A stretch of DNA of 64,000 nt from Azotosporobacter soli (lineage in GTDB: Bacteria > Bacillota > Negativicutes > SG130): NCBI RefSeq assembly GCF_030542965.1, contig NZ_JAUAOA010000003.1, positions 62,001 through 126,000 of the forward strand, read 5' to 3'. A program made the position numbers and the translations under genes. Of the stretch, positions 27,038-37,359 are shown piece by piece. How positions within the stretch are numbered: the stretch's first letter is position 1; each line of letters opens with the position of its first letter. The notes under the pieces were generated by a model, which had not been told where the DNA came from, ran no database searches, and was given only the letters and a program-made list of their open reading frames with translations.

Positions 27038-27322
27038 CTAGAGCAATTTCCAGCCGTCCAGGTATAAATCGTCAAAACACAGGACCCGGCGGAATTGTAT
27101 CGTCAGCTTTTCCGTATAAGCGAAACCATTCGGCAAATACACGTCGATGCCGTCAATGCGACGGCATTCATAGCTTGTCTGATCAGGCGGCAGGCCGATG
27201 CGAACCGAAGGGCCAGGATTCATCTGACCGCAACACAGCTTCAGATTCCCATAGTCATACAAATGGAGGCATCCGCCTCGTTTCAAAACGTATTCCCTTG
27301 CCGCCGCTGCAATCTCTATCAT
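27038..27322 (-). CDS. Small CC-motif protein
   Basis: Protein of 94 residues with a vicinal cysteine pair in [16 protein letters not shown] at about 30, and single cysteines at about 18, 53 and 82. It resembles the CC/Se-motif families in which selenocysteine can replace the second Cys; here both are Cys codons. The role is unknown, perhaps redox. The start overlaps the msrB stop as ATGA, so it is coupled to a methionine sulfoxide reductase, which fits a redox task. Confidence 0.72.
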   Translation of the reverse strand: MIEIAAAAREYVLKRGGCLHLYDYGNLKLCCGQMNPGPSVRIGLPPDQTSYECRRIDGIDVYLPNGFAYTEKLTIQFRRVLCFDDLYLDGWKLL

Positions 27323-27792
27323 TTTTCGCGCCGCTCCTTCCCAGGCTGCAAGAATAGCGCGCGGTATTCACCGTAGCCTGCATCTGCCAAATCCTCATAG
27401 GCAATGAACTTGAGCGCCGCCGAATTGATGCAGTAGCGTTTTCCGTCCGGTCCAGGCCCGTCAGGGAAAAGGTGCCCGAGATGAGAACCGCCTTTTTGAC
27501 TGCGCACTTCCGTGCGAAGCATGCCATGACTCCGATCCTCTTTTTCCGTTATCGCCGCCCCCTCGACTGCCCGCGAAAAGCTCGGCCAGCCGCAACCGGC
27601 GTCAAATTTGTCCAGCGAACTGAACAGGACTTCGCCTGAGACGACATCGACATAAATGCCGCGCTCCCACCGATCCCAATATTCATTGGCAAAGGGCGGC
27701 TCCGTTCCGTTCTCTTGCGTCACATGCCGCTGCAACGCCGTCAAGGCAAGCAGGCGCTTCGCCTTGTCGGTTTCCTCTTCTTTTCTCGTCAT
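27319..27792 (-). CDS. msrB: Peptide-methionine (R)-S-oxide reductase
   Basis: Repairs oxidised methionine in proteins. The 157 residues show [26 protein letters not shown] and the catalytic Cys in [11 protein letters not shown]. The zinc-binding CxxC pairs of some MsrB proteins are missing, so this is the zinc-free type. The start at 27792 has GGCGAG upstream; the longer frame overlaps the end of the LtaS-like gene. It follows that gene by 34 bp and overlaps the CC-motif gene by four bases. Confidence 0.94.
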   Translation of the reverse strand: MTRKEEETDKAKRLLALTALQRHVTQENGTEPPFANEYWDRWERGIYVDVVSGEVLFSSLDKFDAGCGWPSFSRAVEGAAITEKEDRSHGMLRTEVRSQKGGSHLGHLFPDGPGPDGKRYCINSAALKFIAYEDLADAGYGEYRALFLQPGKERREK

Positions 27793-27826
27793 CTTCTCGC
27801 CCCCTATTTTCTGCTCGTCCACGCCG

Positions 27827-29800
27827 CTATTCCCAGGCGCTAAGCTGCGCGCCGCGCTGAATCCGCCACCAGGAAAACGCACGACCGGCATCGATCTCGC
27901 TTTGCCGTTCCGCCAATTTTGGCGCTTCGTTCGCAGCCTGCCCGCTGATAAGCTCTTCTTCGCCGGTATCCAAATTTCCCACGGCAGCATGATTCAGATA
28001 CATTTGAATATTATAAGCAAAATCGTTACCGCGCGTTAGACTTTCGCCGACCGCGTAATATTCAAAACCAGCCGGAGCGATCAGTTCAAGCAGCGTCGGC
28101 GTCACATTCATATGGCTGCCCGACACCTTGGGCGGAAAAATCGTCTTGCTGACGCCGCTGCCAATGACGATGAACGGAATTCCATACTGCTTGTACATGC
28201 CCGGCTGCGTTTCTATGTTCAATCGATCGGCATGATCTCCGACGACAAGGAATAGACTGTCCGGATAACGTTCCCGCATATTTCGAATGAAACGGGCCAT
28301 CAGACGATCCGCATACCAAAAATGTCCCAGTTCTTTTACCGTCTGTGCATTGGCCGCCACGTCTTTGGGCAGTGCAGCCTTCAGCTTTTCGGCATTAAAT
28401 CCTTCCGCGGCCAGATCGGCAGTGAATGGCGGATGATTAGACAGCGTCATCAGTACATGCAGCGCCGGTTCTTCTTCCCGTACGCCTTCACTGACTGCAG
28501 CGTAGAGATCCTTATCGTCCGCCCCCCAGACATTCGTACCCGATTTCGCCAGATCGCCGCTCGCATAAAAATGGTCAAAGCCTTGCGCCAACGTGAAATC
28601 CTTGATCCTTTCCCATGAACTAGCGCCCGCATACCAAAAGTTCGTACGGTAGCCGAGGCGCTTCATTTGCGGCGCCAATGACGTTTCATAAGGACTCTGA
28701 TAACTTTGCGCCTGATAGTTAAGATACAGGTTTACTTCACTGAAGCCGGTAATGATCCCGTTAATTCCGGCAATCGTCCCCATGCCGTTTGGCAGGAAAG
28801 CCGGCACATATGCCGCATCCGGAGCGGCCAAAAGCTCCTTCATCCCTTCGGCAATCCCCAGCTTCTCATATTCGGGCAGCAACGGCCAGTTGGCGTAGCT
28901 TTCGCCGATAATCAGAAAAATCTGGCGGGGTTTTGCTATTTTAGCGCCTTGTGCGTTCTTACGAAACGCGTCGGCCGTCTGATCGCCCTTTAGAGGGCGA
29001 TGCGCCAGCAGTTCGCCGTATTCCGCCATCCGACCGCCATCGACCGCCAATCCAGTGGAAACGCGGATTCGTTCATGCAAGACATAGGCACGATATAGCG
29101 CCGTAAAATCATCCAGGATCGCTTCATTCAAGAAGCGATCTTTCGTTACGCCGGCATTCTCCCAGCTGACGTCATAAGCATACGTCAAACTGCCGCTAAA
29201 ACGCGAAAAAAGAATGAACGGGACCAACGCGCCTACCAGAACGGCACGCCGCATCCAGCGTACTCTCGCATCCTTTGCCGCTGCCGGTTGCCACACCGGT
29301 ACAGCTAAAAAACGCTTTAGCAAAAGCGCCAGGCCAATCGACGTCAATAACGCGAGACCGAGACGCGGCAGCAGATGATATTGTTCCAGCATCGTCGAGA
29401 GCAGCGCCGCCTGATCATCATACAGTCCGGTAAAAACGAACTGATTGAAACTCATGCGAAACTGCTCATAATAGGGAATCCGTGCCTGAAAAAGCAGACT
29501 GGTCAATGCCAAGCCTACGCTGCCCAATCCCAAGCGCAAACGCTCTGCCGGCCAAAGCCGCCAAAACGTTGCCGGCAGCGTAGCGGCGACAAAACTGAGC
29601 AACGCTATGCCTCCGGCGCTCTTCAAACTGACGCGCAGTCCGTAATACAACGACTGCAGGATATCGCTCCAACCGCTGCTTGCCTCCATATAGCGCTGCA
29701 GCCAAAAGATAAAAATCAAACGCAGCAAGCTGGTTGCCGCCAAGACAAGTAGATACACTTTCAAATCCTGTTGCAAATTAGAAAAAAAACGTCGCCACAT
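27827..29800 (-). CDS. LtaS-like phosphoglycerol transferase or sulfatase-fold membrane enzyme (copy 1)
   Basis: Integral membrane enzyme of 657 residues: about five N-terminal membrane segments to residue 215, then an extracytoplasmic alkaline-phosphatase-fold domain. Metal and catalytic features are [11 protein letters not shown], the Thr in [22 protein letters not shown] and [11 protein letters not shown] synthases use the same layout to polymerise glycerol-phosphate. In a diderm without teichoic acid the likely role is decoration of an envelope glycan or lipid with phosphoglycerol or phosphoethanolamine. A close paralogue lies at 46275-48251. Confidence 0.85.
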   Translation of the reverse strand: MWRRFFSNLQQDLKVYLLVLAATSLLRLIFIFWLQRYMEASSGWSDILQSLYYGLRVSLKSAGGIALLSFVAATLPATFWRLWPAERLRLGLGSVGLALTSLLFQARIPYYEQFRMSFNQFVFTGLYDDQAALLSTMLEQYHLLPRLGLALLTSIGLALLLKRFLAVPVWQPAAAKDARVRWMRRAVLVGALVPFILFSRFSGSLTYAYDVSWENAGVTKDRFLNEAILDDFTALYRAYVLHERIRVSTGLAVDGGRMAEYGELLAHRPLKGDQTADAFRKNAQGAKIAKPRQIFLIIGESYANWPLLPEYEKLGIAEGMKELLAAPDAAYVPAFLPNGMGTIAGINGIITGFSEVNLYLNYQAQSYQSPYETSLAPQMKRLGYRTNFWYAGASSWERIKDFTLAQGFDHFYASGDLAKSGTNVWGADDKDLYAAVSEGVREEEPALHVLMTLSNHPPFTADLAAEGFNAEKLKAALPKDVAANAQTVKELGHFWYADRLMARFIRNMRERYPDSLFLVVGDHADRLNIETQPGMYKQYGIPFIVIGSGVSKTIFPPKVSGSHMNVTPTLLELIAPAGFEYYAVGESLTRGNDFAYNIQMYLNHAAVGNLDTGEEELISGQAANEAPKLAERQSEIDAGRAFSWWRIQRGAQLSAWE

Positions 29801-29846
29801 TGTTGTCCCTTACTCCCTCACTCGCTCATTTGACTGGCCTGGGTAA

Positions 29847-29879
29847 GCAAAAACCGGCCACCGGCCGGCTGCTGTTTGC
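29847..29879. terminator. Terminator after the HD-GYP gene
   Basis: CCGGCC-GGT-GGCCGG stem extended by GCAAA/TTTGC, with a T-run on the minus strand. Confidence 0.78.
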
Positions 29880-29938
29880 GCCTATTATACCATGATTAGA
29901 CAGTCACTCCAAGCAAAAGAAAAAGGAAAGTCGCTGCT

Positions 29939-31069
29939 TCATCCTTCGTGCCCCGCATTCTTGCTCTTAGCGTATAAATTGCCAATTTTAATCACCGCTT
30001 CTTCATCAAGCACCCGATCGACAAACAAGGTCAATTCTTTGCTCAGATCCCGTTCACACTCTTCCGCCGCACAGACGCGTCCCTTATCATCCAAAATAAT
30101 TTTCACCTGCGGCCGCGAGGCCATTCCTTCCGGCACGGCCGTGACAACGCCGGTTTCCTTGTTACTGAGGCGCACCACGCTGCCAATCGGATAGCTGGCA
30201 ACGCGCTCCAGAAACACTTTCAGAATATCCGTATCCAAAAAACGTCCGGCCATCGTCATCATCAGCTCACATGCCATATGACTGGCAAAACCGGGACGAA
30301 ACGGCCGGTCCGCCACTAAGGCGTCATAGACATTGGCAATCGCGACAATACGGGCGTATTCATGAATCTCTTCCCCTTTCAAATTCCGCGGATAACCGCT
30401 TCCGTCAAAATTCTCATGATGTTGAAAGGCAATATGCGCGACTGGAAGCGGGATATTAAGACTCCCTTTGCGCAACAATTCAAAGCCCAGCTCCGGATGT
30501 TTTTTCACTTCCGACCATTCTTCCGGCGAAAGCTTCCCCTGCTTGCCGGAAATTTCCGGAGGCACTTTCATCTCACCTAGGTCGTGCATCAACGCACCCC
30601 AGGCCAAGTCCTTGAGACGGCTGTTGTTATAATCCATATTCACGCCGATCATGACCGACAATACCGCCACATTGACCGCATGCGCATATAAATAATCCGT
30701 ATAGGTACGCATGTCGGTCCCCTGCAGCATCTGCTGACGATTGGCCAGCACCTCTTCGACGATCTTATCCGCGATGTTTTCCACGTTCCGACTGTCGACC
30801 GCTTCACCTTTCGGATACGCCTGATAGGCCGCCTGCACTGCCTTCACCGCATTGACGCGCGTTTCCTCCTTGACCATTTCCGGCAACTCGACATTTTCAA
30901 GCAACGGGTTCACTACATAGATAGAGCCTATATTCATGCGGCGCAGGCGATTCACATATTGATCGATCAATACCATGTTCGCCTTTACCAGCACCTGTCC
31001 GGCCGCGTCATATACATTGCGCGCCGTCACCATGCCTTTGCTGATATTATTCATCGTCACTCTTTGCAT
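29939..31069 (-). CDS. HD-GYP domain cyclic di-GMP phosphodiesterase
   Basis: Probably degrades cyclic di-GMP. The 376 residues start with a small N-terminal domain, then the HD-GYP domain at about 125-300: HAVNVAVLS, MHDLGEMKVP, HHENFDGSGYP and ANVYDAL. The usual HDIGK is HDLGE here, but HD and GYP are intact. A tail of about 70 residues follows. GGAGG precedes the ATG. The start overlaps the end of the MscS gene by 13 bases, so the two are co-translated, which suggests a link between membrane tension and signalling. Confidence 0.92.
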   Translation of the reverse strand: MQRVTMNNISKGMVTARNVYDAAGQVLVKANMVLIDQYVNRLRRMNIGSIYVVNPLLENVELPEMVKEETRVNAVKAVQAAYQAYPKGEAVDSRNVENIADKIVEEVLANRQQMLQGTDMRTYTDYLYAHAVNVAVLSVMIGVNMDYNNSRLKDLAWGALMHDLGEMKVPPEISGKQGKLSPEEWSEVKKHPELGFELLRKGSLNIPLPVAHIAFQHHENFDGSGYPRNLKGEEIHEYARIVAIANVYDALVADRPFRPGFASHMACELMMTMAGRFLDTDILKVFLERVASYPIGSVVRLSNKETGVVTAVPEGMASRPQVKIILDDKGRVCAAEECERDLSKELTLFVDRVLDEEAVIKIGNLYAKSKNAGHEG

Positions 31070-32643
31070 TTAAATTCCTCCCATTGTTTAGCATCGCTTA
31101 ACGGAATCGCCGCAGTTTCCCCATTTCTCCAAGCGGCATAATGAGGCGACATGATTTCAACGCCCTCTTTATGAAACGCGTCCTGTATCGCTTGATGCAG
31201 TCGCGAATACAAAAGCGGAATCTGATCGGCTTGTCGCGTAAAAACATTCAATTCATATTTCGCATAAAAATCCTCTAATCCCGTTTGCAGTACGAACGGC
31301 AACGGTTCCTGCAGAATTCCGTCTGTGTTCGCAGCTGCAGTCAGCAAGAGTGCATGAACTTTTCGCCATGAAACATCATAGCCAATCGTAACTTCTGTAT
31401 GGAGGATCAATCCACCGCCGGATGCTTGCACACTATAGTTGATAATATTACTGCCCAGCATCGTAGCATTCGGCAGCGTCACTGTTTCATTTTTCGGCGT
31501 CAACAGACGTGTTACCAGGATAGAGCGTTCGAGGACCTTGCCAAAATGCGTTCCGACCATAATATAATCGCCAACCCGATACGCGCTCGTGTAAATCAGT
31601 ACAAATCCAGAAAATATATTATTCACCATCGAAGAAGATCCCAGCGAAATCAGCAAGCCTAAGAAGACGCTGATTCCTTGAAATACCGGTGATTGAGAGC
31701 CCGGCAAATAAGGAAATACAGCAATCAACGTCAGCGCCAGCATCAGAAACCTTACAATATTATAGGTCGGCATCCCCCACTCCGCATCAAAGCCGCCAAC
31801 GACAATCTCTTTTGTTTCGATCTGACTGGCAACATGCCGCACACCTTTCAGCAGATAACGACTCAGCAGGATGATCAAAAGCACGATCACCAGGTTCGGC
31901 AAATATTCGACGATGCCAATAACCATATTATGCACCGGTTGGAGAGTATAGGACAACAGACTCTCCGCATACGGAACACTCGCAGGAAACAGACGCAGTA
32001 GCGTAATCAGATACACAACCGCAAAACTTCCCCTTAGCAGTAAATAAATCGGCTGCAGCAAGACGACAGCGCTACCGATTATTTGGCGTTGTAGAAAGCC
32101 GCTCAGATCTTTTGGCAATAATGTGACATTCTTCTGTAACGTGATCAGTTTTCGTTCAATGCGCGGACGAATAAATCGCATGCCGCGAAAAGAGCCATAC
32201 AGGAGCAGCGTCCCTATTATGCCAATGCCGCTGCGTATCCAAACACTTTTTTCGCTGCGCATTTCCCGATAAGAAATCACCGCCTGTTTAATAATCTGCC
32301 AACGCTGTGCGGTCAATTCACTACGTAATTTCCCAGCAGCAGCAGCCTCTTCATCTGTAATCGAAAACAGCACCTGTTTTCCGACAATCACATCAATACC
32401 GCCCGGATAGGGCGATTCTTCCACTTCTAAACCAAGCTGCGAATTATCCGCCAAGACTTGAATTCGCGTCGCGACAACCGCAGCACGATCCTCTGCACTA
32501 AACGAACCAATTCCATAATCAATACTGTACAGCTCCATCCCTTCAAACATGACGCCGGCAGCCGCAGCAATACGAGCCCCCCACAACAGCAGCCCGAAGA
32601 GACATATGACAAGGATCATTCCATACTGTCTTTTCGCATTCAT
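31057..32643 (-). CDS. MscS-family mechanosensitive channel with periplasmic N-terminal domain
   Basis: 528 residues. A signal-anchor or signal peptide (residues 1-28) is followed by an extracytoplasmic domain (to about 135), several membrane segments, and the MscS pore helix region LGLLISLGSSSMVNNIFSGFVLIYTSAYRVGDYIMVGTHFGKV, then the soluble beta and C-terminal domains (TLPNATMLGSNIINYS). It releases solutes on hypo-osmotic shock or has a signalling role. The gene overlaps HD-GYP. Confidence 0.9.
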   Translation of the reverse strand: MNAKRQYGMILVICLFGLLLWGARIAAAAGVMFEGMELYSIDYGIGSFSAEDRAAVVATRIQVLADNSQLGLEVEESPYPGGIDVIVGKQVLFSITDEEAAAAGKLRSELTAQRWQIIKQAVISYREMRSEKSVWIRSGIGIIGTLLLYGSFRGMRFIRPRIERKLITLQKNVTLLPKDLSGFLQRQIIGSAVVLLQPIYLLLRGSFAVVYLITLLRLFPASVPYAESLLSYTLQPVHNMVIGIVEYLPNLVIVLLIILLSRYLLKGVRHVASQIETKEIVVGGFDAEWGMPTYNIVRFLMLALTLIAVFPYLPGSQSPVFQGISVFLGLLISLGSSSMVNNIFSGFVLIYTSAYRVGDYIMVGTHFGKVLERSILVTRLLTPKNETVTLPNATMLGSNIINYSVQASGGGLILHTEVTIGYDVSWRKVHALLLTAAANTDGILQEPLPFVLQTGLEDFYAKYELNVFTRQADQIPLLYSRLHQAIQDAFHKEGVEIMSPHYAAWRNGETAAIPLSDAKQWEEFKCKE

Positions 32644-32730
32644 TTCATCACCTTGCCCTCAGCCAGTGTCGATCGCTTCATCGATATCATTATGAATTTG
32701 TTTCGCTACTCATAAACAAAAACCTGTAAA

Positions 32731-32768
32731 AGAAAAGAGCCGCAATAAATTTTTATCGCGACTCTTGT
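32731..32768. terminator. Terminator after the cysteine desulfidase gene
   Basis: AAGAGTCGCGATAAA pairs with TTTATTGCGGCTCTT (one wobble), followed by TTTCTTTT. Confidence 0.83.
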
Positions 32769-32771
32769 TGT

Positions 32772-34070
32772 TTATGCTTTATTCAACATTATTTTCAGAA
32801 TTTGATCATCCGTTTCGACCATGCCCCGGCAAGCCAGTTCACCCAGATTAGCGATCGAATCATCCACATCATCCGCTACAATGCCTTCATTGCCGGTGAC
32901 CTGCATTCCCTCAAGCGCCATCAGCACCGCCTTGTACGCTGCCGCTACCGAAGTGGAGACCTTCATTGCGCAGCTGTTCGAAGCGCCGTCGCAGATCATC
33001 CCGGCCAGATCGCCGATCATGCTTGATATCGCCATGCTTACCGTCTCAAAATCGCCTTTCAGCAGGTAAGCCATCCCGGCTGCCGCTCCCATCGCCGCAG
33101 TCGTTACCGCACAAAGCGCCGACAACTTAGGCAGCTTGCTATGGATATAGATCGCCATCAGATGCGAAAGCAGCAGTGCACGCAGCGTAGTTTCCTGCGA
33201 CGCTTTAAGATGCTCGGCTACGACAAGCACCGGCATCGTCGCGGTAATGCCCTGGTTGCCGGAACCGGAATTCGTCATCGCCGGCAAGGTCGCACCGCCC
33301 ATTCTGGCATCGGAAGCCGCCGTCGTCCGCATCAGGATATGCGTCAACAAACCGTCCGCCATCAGCCCTTTATCGATCTGGCGACACAGCGTCGCGCCGA
33401 TGTGAAGTCCGTATTGACCGCTCATGCCTTCCTTCGACAGGCAATCGTTCAACCGGGCGGCTTCGCCGATAAAGGAAATCATCTCCAACGGCGCTTGTAC
33501 GGCAAAATCAAAGACATCTTGGGCGCGAACGCCGGCCATCGAGTAGCTCTCGGCTTTTTTAGCACCGTTTACTTCTTGTTCCAGGCGATAAACTACTTCG
33601 CCATTTTCTTCGATCAGAATCACCTGTGTATGATAATCGGCGATGCAGACCCTTACCCAATCCTTGCCGTGTATAACCTTGGCCTCGGAGTAAAGAATAT
33701 TGTCGACGTCTGCAGTCGTCAAAACTACTTTCTCTTCTTCAATCATTTTTTTGCCCGCTGCGATCTGCTGTGCCGTCAGTTTCTTCAAGACTTCCAGTTT
33801 TCCGTCGGGATCGCCGCCCAGTGCGCCGACAGCCGCCGCAATCAGCAAACCGGTCGTACCGGTTCCAGGCACCGTTACCCCCATGCCGTTCTTCATCAAA
33901 TTCGCCGAAACTTTCGCTTCAATCCGTTCGACTGGCTTAGCCAGACGTTTCGCCGCAGTGGCCGCCGCGAACGCTAAGGAGATCGGTTCCGTACAGCCGA
34001 GTGCAGGTACCACTTCCATTTTAATCGCCTTGATGAATTCCTGCCATAATGGATTTGTCGCTTGCTTCAT
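32772..34070 (-). CDS. cyuA: L-cysteine desulfidase (CyuA / UPF0597 family)
   Basis: Iron-sulfur enzyme that breaks cysteine into pyruvate, ammonia and hydrogen sulfide. 432 residues, full length. Cys26 in [13 protein letters not shown] is the first cluster ligand; further Cys occur in [12 protein letters not shown] and [29 protein letters not shown] is another family block. AGGAGG precedes the ATG. The gene has a clear sigma-54 promoter and an upstream dyad, and its activator lies immediately upstream on the same strand. It uses cysteine for energy or detoxifies excess. Confidence 0.93.
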   Translation of the reverse strand: MKQATNPLWQEFIKAIKMEVVPALGCTEPISLAFAAATAAKRLAKPVERIEAKVSANLMKNGMGVTVPGTGTTGLLIAAAVGALGGDPDGKLEVLKKLTAQQIAAGKKMIEEEKVVLTTADVDNILYSEAKVIHGKDWVRVCIADYHTQVILIEENGEVVYRLEQEVNGAKKAESYSMAGVRAQDVFDFAVQAPLEMISFIGEAARLNDCLSKEGMSGQYGLHIGATLCRQIDKGLMADGLLTHILMRTTAASDARMGGATLPAMTNSGSGNQGITATMPVLVVAEHLKASQETTLRALLLSHLMAIYIHSKLPKLSALCAVTTAAMGAAAGMAYLLKGDFETVSMAISSMIGDLAGMICDGASNSCAMKVSTSVAAAYKAVLMALEGMQVTGNEGIVADDVDDSIANLGELACRGMVETDDQILKIMLNKA

Positions 34071-34149
34071 TGTATAGCCTCCTCTTTATCTTTCACGAAT
34101 CGCTGTTCTTTGCATATGAAATCAGCTTTTTCTTGCCTGCTTACTTTCT

Positions 34150-34167
34150 TTGCAAGATTCATGCCAA
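34150..34167 (-). promoter_or_regulatory. Sigma-54 promoter of cyuA
   Basis: TTGGCATGAATCTTGCAA on the minus strand has the GG and GC of the -24 and -12 elements at the right spacing, about 80 bp before the start codon. Confidence 0.88.
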
Positions 34168-34171
34168 AAGA

Positions 34172-34197
34172 GAGATTCCCGTTGATCCAGGAATCTC
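34172..34197. terminator. Terminator after the cyuA activator gene
   Basis: GAGATTCC and GGAATCTC arms followed by TCTTTT on the minus strand; the tail touches the cyuA -24 element. Confidence 0.65.
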
Positions 34198-34220
34198 CCC
34201 TTTGATTTCTCAGTATAACA

Positions 34221-34254
34221 TGAGAAGATCTGATAAATTTTGCGAAACTTCTCA
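34221..34254. promoter_or_regulatory. Upstream activator dyad for cyuA
   Basis: TGAGAAG (34221-34227) and CTTCTCA (34248-34254) form an inverted repeat about 55-100 bp upstream of the -24 element, the usual place for a sigma-54 activator site. The same heptamer occurs in the activator's own promoter. Confidence 0.62.
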
Positions 34255-34256
34255 CC

Positions 34257-35978
34257 TTACTCCAAACCATACTTTTTCATTTTCCGATATAGCGTCGCCA
34301 GACTGATGCCCATGCTCAACGCAGCTTGCCGCTTGCCGTCAACATCGCTGCCGAAAGAGGCCAGCGCCGCCGCCAAACGCTTTTTTTCCGGCGCGGTTTC
34401 CCGCGCGCTGCGCAGACGGTTCGGCAAATCGGCCGCAACCACCGTCCCGCCCGACGCTTTGACGACCGCGCATTCCACCGCATTCTCAAGTTCCCGCACA
34501 TTGCCCGGCCATTCATATTCCGTCAGACATTCCATAGCCGCCGCATCAAAGCCCTGCAAATCTTTGGCGTATGCTTGCGCCTGCTGCTGCAGGAAATGCT
34601 GCGCCAACAAAGGCACATCTTCCTTGCGCTGCCTTAGCGCAGGCAGATGCAAACTGATTACATGCAGGCGGTAAAAAAGGTCTTCGCGAAAACGCCCCTC
34701 GCTTACCATTGCACTTAAATCACGGTTACTGGCTGCCAAGATTCTGACATTTACCGCTATCGCCTGTAGCGAGCCAACCCGTTCCACCAGCTTGTCCTGT
34801 AGAACGCGAAGCAGCTTCACCTGCAGCGCGACAGGCATGTCGCCAATTTCGTCGAGAAACAGCGTACCGCCGTTCGCCATCTGGAATTTTCCCGGTTTGC
34901 CGCCGCGGCGCGCTCCGGTGAACGCGCCCTCCTCATAACCGAACAGTTCACTTTCAAGCAGCGTTTCGGGAATGGCCGCGCAATTGACAGCGACAAACGG
35001 CCCCATTCTGCGCTCACTGGCAAAATGGATCGCTTTCGCCAACACCTCTTTTCCGGTACCGCTTTCGCCGCCGATCAGAATCGTCGATGTTCCGCTCGCA
35101 GCCTGTTTCGCCTCATCCAAGACCTGGTGCAGCGCCCGGCTCGTACCGATGATATCTTCGAACTCGACCGGAGACGTGCTCGGCGCCGGCCCGACCTGCG
35201 CTCCGGCCAGGCGAAAGCTGGCTACCACGCCTTGAACGACGACGCCCTGCAGCATCGGTTTCGCACTGATGAAATAATGGTGCTGCTTGCCGCGCTGCCA
35301 CAGTTTTACTTCCCGGTCAACAAAGCCATTGCCGTCACGCAGAACCTCTTCCACCGGCGTACCGGGAAAAACCTCGCTGATATGAAAGCCGATCACCTCC
35401 GTCGCCTTCACCTTGAGCAGCTTTTCCGCCGCATAATTAAGATTGATGATCCTCGCCTGATGATCGACCGCAACAATTCCTTCTGCAACAAAATTCAAAA
35501 CGGTCTCCATCTGGTTTTTAAGCAGCAACGTCCGCTGCATCGCTTCGCTTTCCAAAACTTTCGCAGCCACCAGTTCCGCCATTTTTCGCATGAAGACCAA
35601 AAGCTGCGGCCCCTGCTCCGCTAACTCACGCTGCTGTTTTGCGGAAAAAGCGACCAAACCGATAACGCCGATGGTCTCTTGGCCCAGTAAGACCGGACAA
35701 CACAGCTGCGCCAACTCGGCGCAACTGTCACGCCGTCCGCAGTTTTCGCAGGCATGGCTCGTACTGACGTCGCTGATCAAATATTCATTGCCGCCGCTCA
35801 GCACCTGGCTATAGACATTGTTTCCCGTTATATCCTGACCGATTGTATTTTGGTGGCAGCCGGTACCGGCGATGCGAACCATCGTTTCATCCACAATCGT
35901 GACATCCATGCCCAAGACACTCGATATCGCCTCGGCGATTTGTTGCGTGGCAATTTGCACGCCTTGCAGTCTAGTCAT
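34257..35978 (-). CDS. Sigma-54-dependent activator with cysteine-rich sensor domain (probable cyuA regulator)
   Basis: 573 residues. Residues 1-150 are a sensor domain with conserved cysteines (GTGCHQNTIGQ, HACENCGRRDSC, LCCPV) that could bind an effector or cluster. A PAS domain follows at about 155-270. The AAA+ domain (290-510) has GESGTGKE, the sigma-54-contact loop GAFTGA, and LFLDEIGDM. A Fis-type helix-turn-helix ends the protein (KRQAALSMGISLATLYRKMKKYGL). It very likely drives cyuA. A sigma-70-type promoter with CTTCTCAT motifs lies upstream, suggesting autoregulation. Confidence 0.92.
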   Translation of the reverse strand: MTRLQGVQIATQQIAEAISSVLGMDVTIVDETMVRIAGTGCHQNTIGQDITGNNVYSQVLSGGNEYLISDVSTSHACENCGRRDSCAELAQLCCPVLLGQETIGVIGLVAFSAKQQRELAEQGPQLLVFMRKMAELVAAKVLESEAMQRTLLLKNQMETVLNFVAEGIVAVDHQARIINLNYAAEKLLKVKATEVIGFHISEVFPGTPVEEVLRDGNGFVDREVKLWQRGKQHHYFISAKPMLQGVVVQGVVASFRLAGAQVGPAPSTSPVEFEDIIGTSRALHQVLDEAKQAASGTSTILIGGESGTGKEVLAKAIHFASERRMGPFVAVNCAAIPETLLESELFGYEEGAFTGARRGGKPGKFQMANGGTLFLDEIGDMPVALQVKLLRVLQDKLVERVGSLQAIAVNVRILAASNRDLSAMVSEGRFREDLFYRLHVISLHLPALRQRKEDVPLLAQHFLQQQAQAYAKDLQGFDAAAMECLTEYEWPGNVRELENAVECAVVKASGGTVVAADLPNRLRSARETAPEKKRLAAALASFGSDVDGKRQAALSMGISLATLYRKMKKYGLE

Positions 35979-36003
35979 CCCTTCGTCCTCATCTCTTTGC
36001 GTT

Positions 36004-36052
36004 TTCTCATTTTTCTCATCTTCATTTTATCTGAAATGAGAAGACTCGGCAA
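36004..36052 (-). promoter_or_regulatory. Promoter and putative autoregulatory repeats of the cyuA activator
   Basis: TTGCCG (36052-36047), 17 bases, TAAAAT (36029-36024). TGAGAA occurs in the spacer (36037-36042) and its inverse TTCTCA at 36004-36009 and 36013-36018. These match the arms of the cyuA upstream dyad. Confidence 0.6.
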
Positions 36053-36114
36053 CGACCATTCTGCTACGAATCGCTCAACGCATGTAACTTTCTCTCTTTC
36101 GTTGCCATCAAGGC

Positions 36115-36156
36115 ATAAAAAAACGACCGCCCCTTCTTAAAAGAGGCAGCCGTTCT
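36115..36156 (-). terminator. Terminator after ald
   Basis: AACGGC-GCC-CTTTT stem with TTTTTTT tail on the minus strand. Confidence 0.8.
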
Positions 36157-36169
36157 TCATTTATCTTTC

Positions 36170-37288
36170 TTAGCCGAGGATTTTTTCCACCGGAGTAAAG
36201 TCTTGTTTCAGACCTTCTGCGACTGCTTTGTAGGTGATTTTTCCATCTACAACGTTCAGGCCTTTTGCCAGACCGGCATTTTCCTGCAGCGCTTTTTTCC
36301 AGCCTTTATTGGCAATTTGCAGCGCATAGTCAAGCGTCACATTCGTCAATGCCATCGTAGAGGTTCTGGCTACTGCGCCCGGCATATTCGCTACGGAATA
36401 GTGCACAACGCCGTATTTAGTGTAAGTAGGTTCGCTATGCGTGGTAACGCGGTCGATCGTTTCTACCGAACCGCCTTGGTCGATGGCAACGTCGACGATT
36501 ACCGAACCAGGTTCCATGCTTTTTACCATTTCTTCCGTCACCAGTTTAGGCGCTTTTGCACCCGGCAACAGTACTGCGCCGACGAGCAGGTCGGCTTTTT
36601 TAGCCCAACGGGCAATGTTATAGCTGTTCGACATTACAGTCACTACACGACCGGCGAAAATATCATCCAAATAACGCAGACGATCGATGGAACGATCGAT
36701 GATCGTAACGCGTGCGCCCATGCCCAACGCCATTTTTGCAGCATTGGTGCCTACGATGCCGCCGCCGACGATAACGACTTGCGCTGCATCAACGCCAGGA
36801 ACGCCGCCCAGCAGAATGCCTTTGCCGCCCCAAGGTTTTTCCAGGAATTGAGCGCCGATTTGTACCGACATCCGACCAGCCACTTCGCTCATCGGGGACA
36901 AGAGCGGCAGCGAGTGGTTTGCGCCTTCAATCGTTTCATATGCAATACCGACAACCTTTTTCTCCAACAACGCTTTCGTCAGCGCAGGTTCCGGAGCTAA
37001 ATGCAAATAAGTATAGAGGATTTGGCCTTCATGGAACATGCCATATTCAGATGCAATCGGTTCTTTTACTTTAATGATCATTTCCGATTTATCAAACATA
37101 GCCTGTTTGTCAGCCATGATAACCGCACCGGCTTTTTGATAGCTTTCATCAGAGAATCCACTGCCCAAACCGGCTTCTTTTTCCACCATAACCGAATGAC
37201 CGGCTTTACAAAGTGCTTCAACACCTGCTGGAGTCAGACCTACCCGATTTTCATTGTTTTTGATCTCTTTTGCTACACCAATAATCAT
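36170..37288 (-). CDS. ald: Alanine dehydrogenase
   Basis: NAD-dependent interconversion of alanine with pyruvate and ammonia. The 372 residues match the family length: [23 protein letters not shown] at the start (catalytic Arg and Lys region), [20 protein letters not shown], the NAD-binding [17 protein letters not shown], and [15 protein letters not shown] seven bases before ATG 37288 sets the start. It is transcribed from a sigma-54 promoter and is divergent from its probable activator. Confidence 0.97.
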   Translation of the reverse strand: MIIGVAKEIKNNENRVGLTPAGVEALCKAGHSVMVEKEAGLGSGFSDESYQKAGAVIMADKQAMFDKSEMIIKVKEPIASEYGMFHEGQILYTYLHLAPEPALTKALLEKKVVGIAYETIEGANHSLPLLSPMSEVAGRMSVQIGAQFLEKPWGGKGILLGGVPGVDAAQVVIVGGGIVGTNAAKMALGMGARVTIIDRSIDRLRYLDDIFAGRVVTVMSNSYNIARWAKKADLLVGAVLLPGAKAPKLVTEEMVKSMEPGSVIVDVAIDQGGSVETIDRVTTHSEPTYTKYGVVHYSVANMPGAVARTSTMALTNVTLDYALQIANKGWKKALQENAGLAKGLNVVDGKITYKAVAEGLKQDFTPVEKILG

Positions 37289-37336
37289 GCCAAATCCCTC
37301 CAAAAATATTATAATGGGTTTACGTTGATACTATAT

Positions 37337-37353
37337 AGCAAGAAGCATGCCAA
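37337..37353 (-). promoter_or_regulatory. Sigma-54 promoter of ald
   Basis: TTGGCATGCTTCTTGCT on the minus strand: GG and GC at -24/-12 spacing, about 50 bp before the start codon. Confidence 0.9.
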
Positions 37354-37359
37354 GTTATA

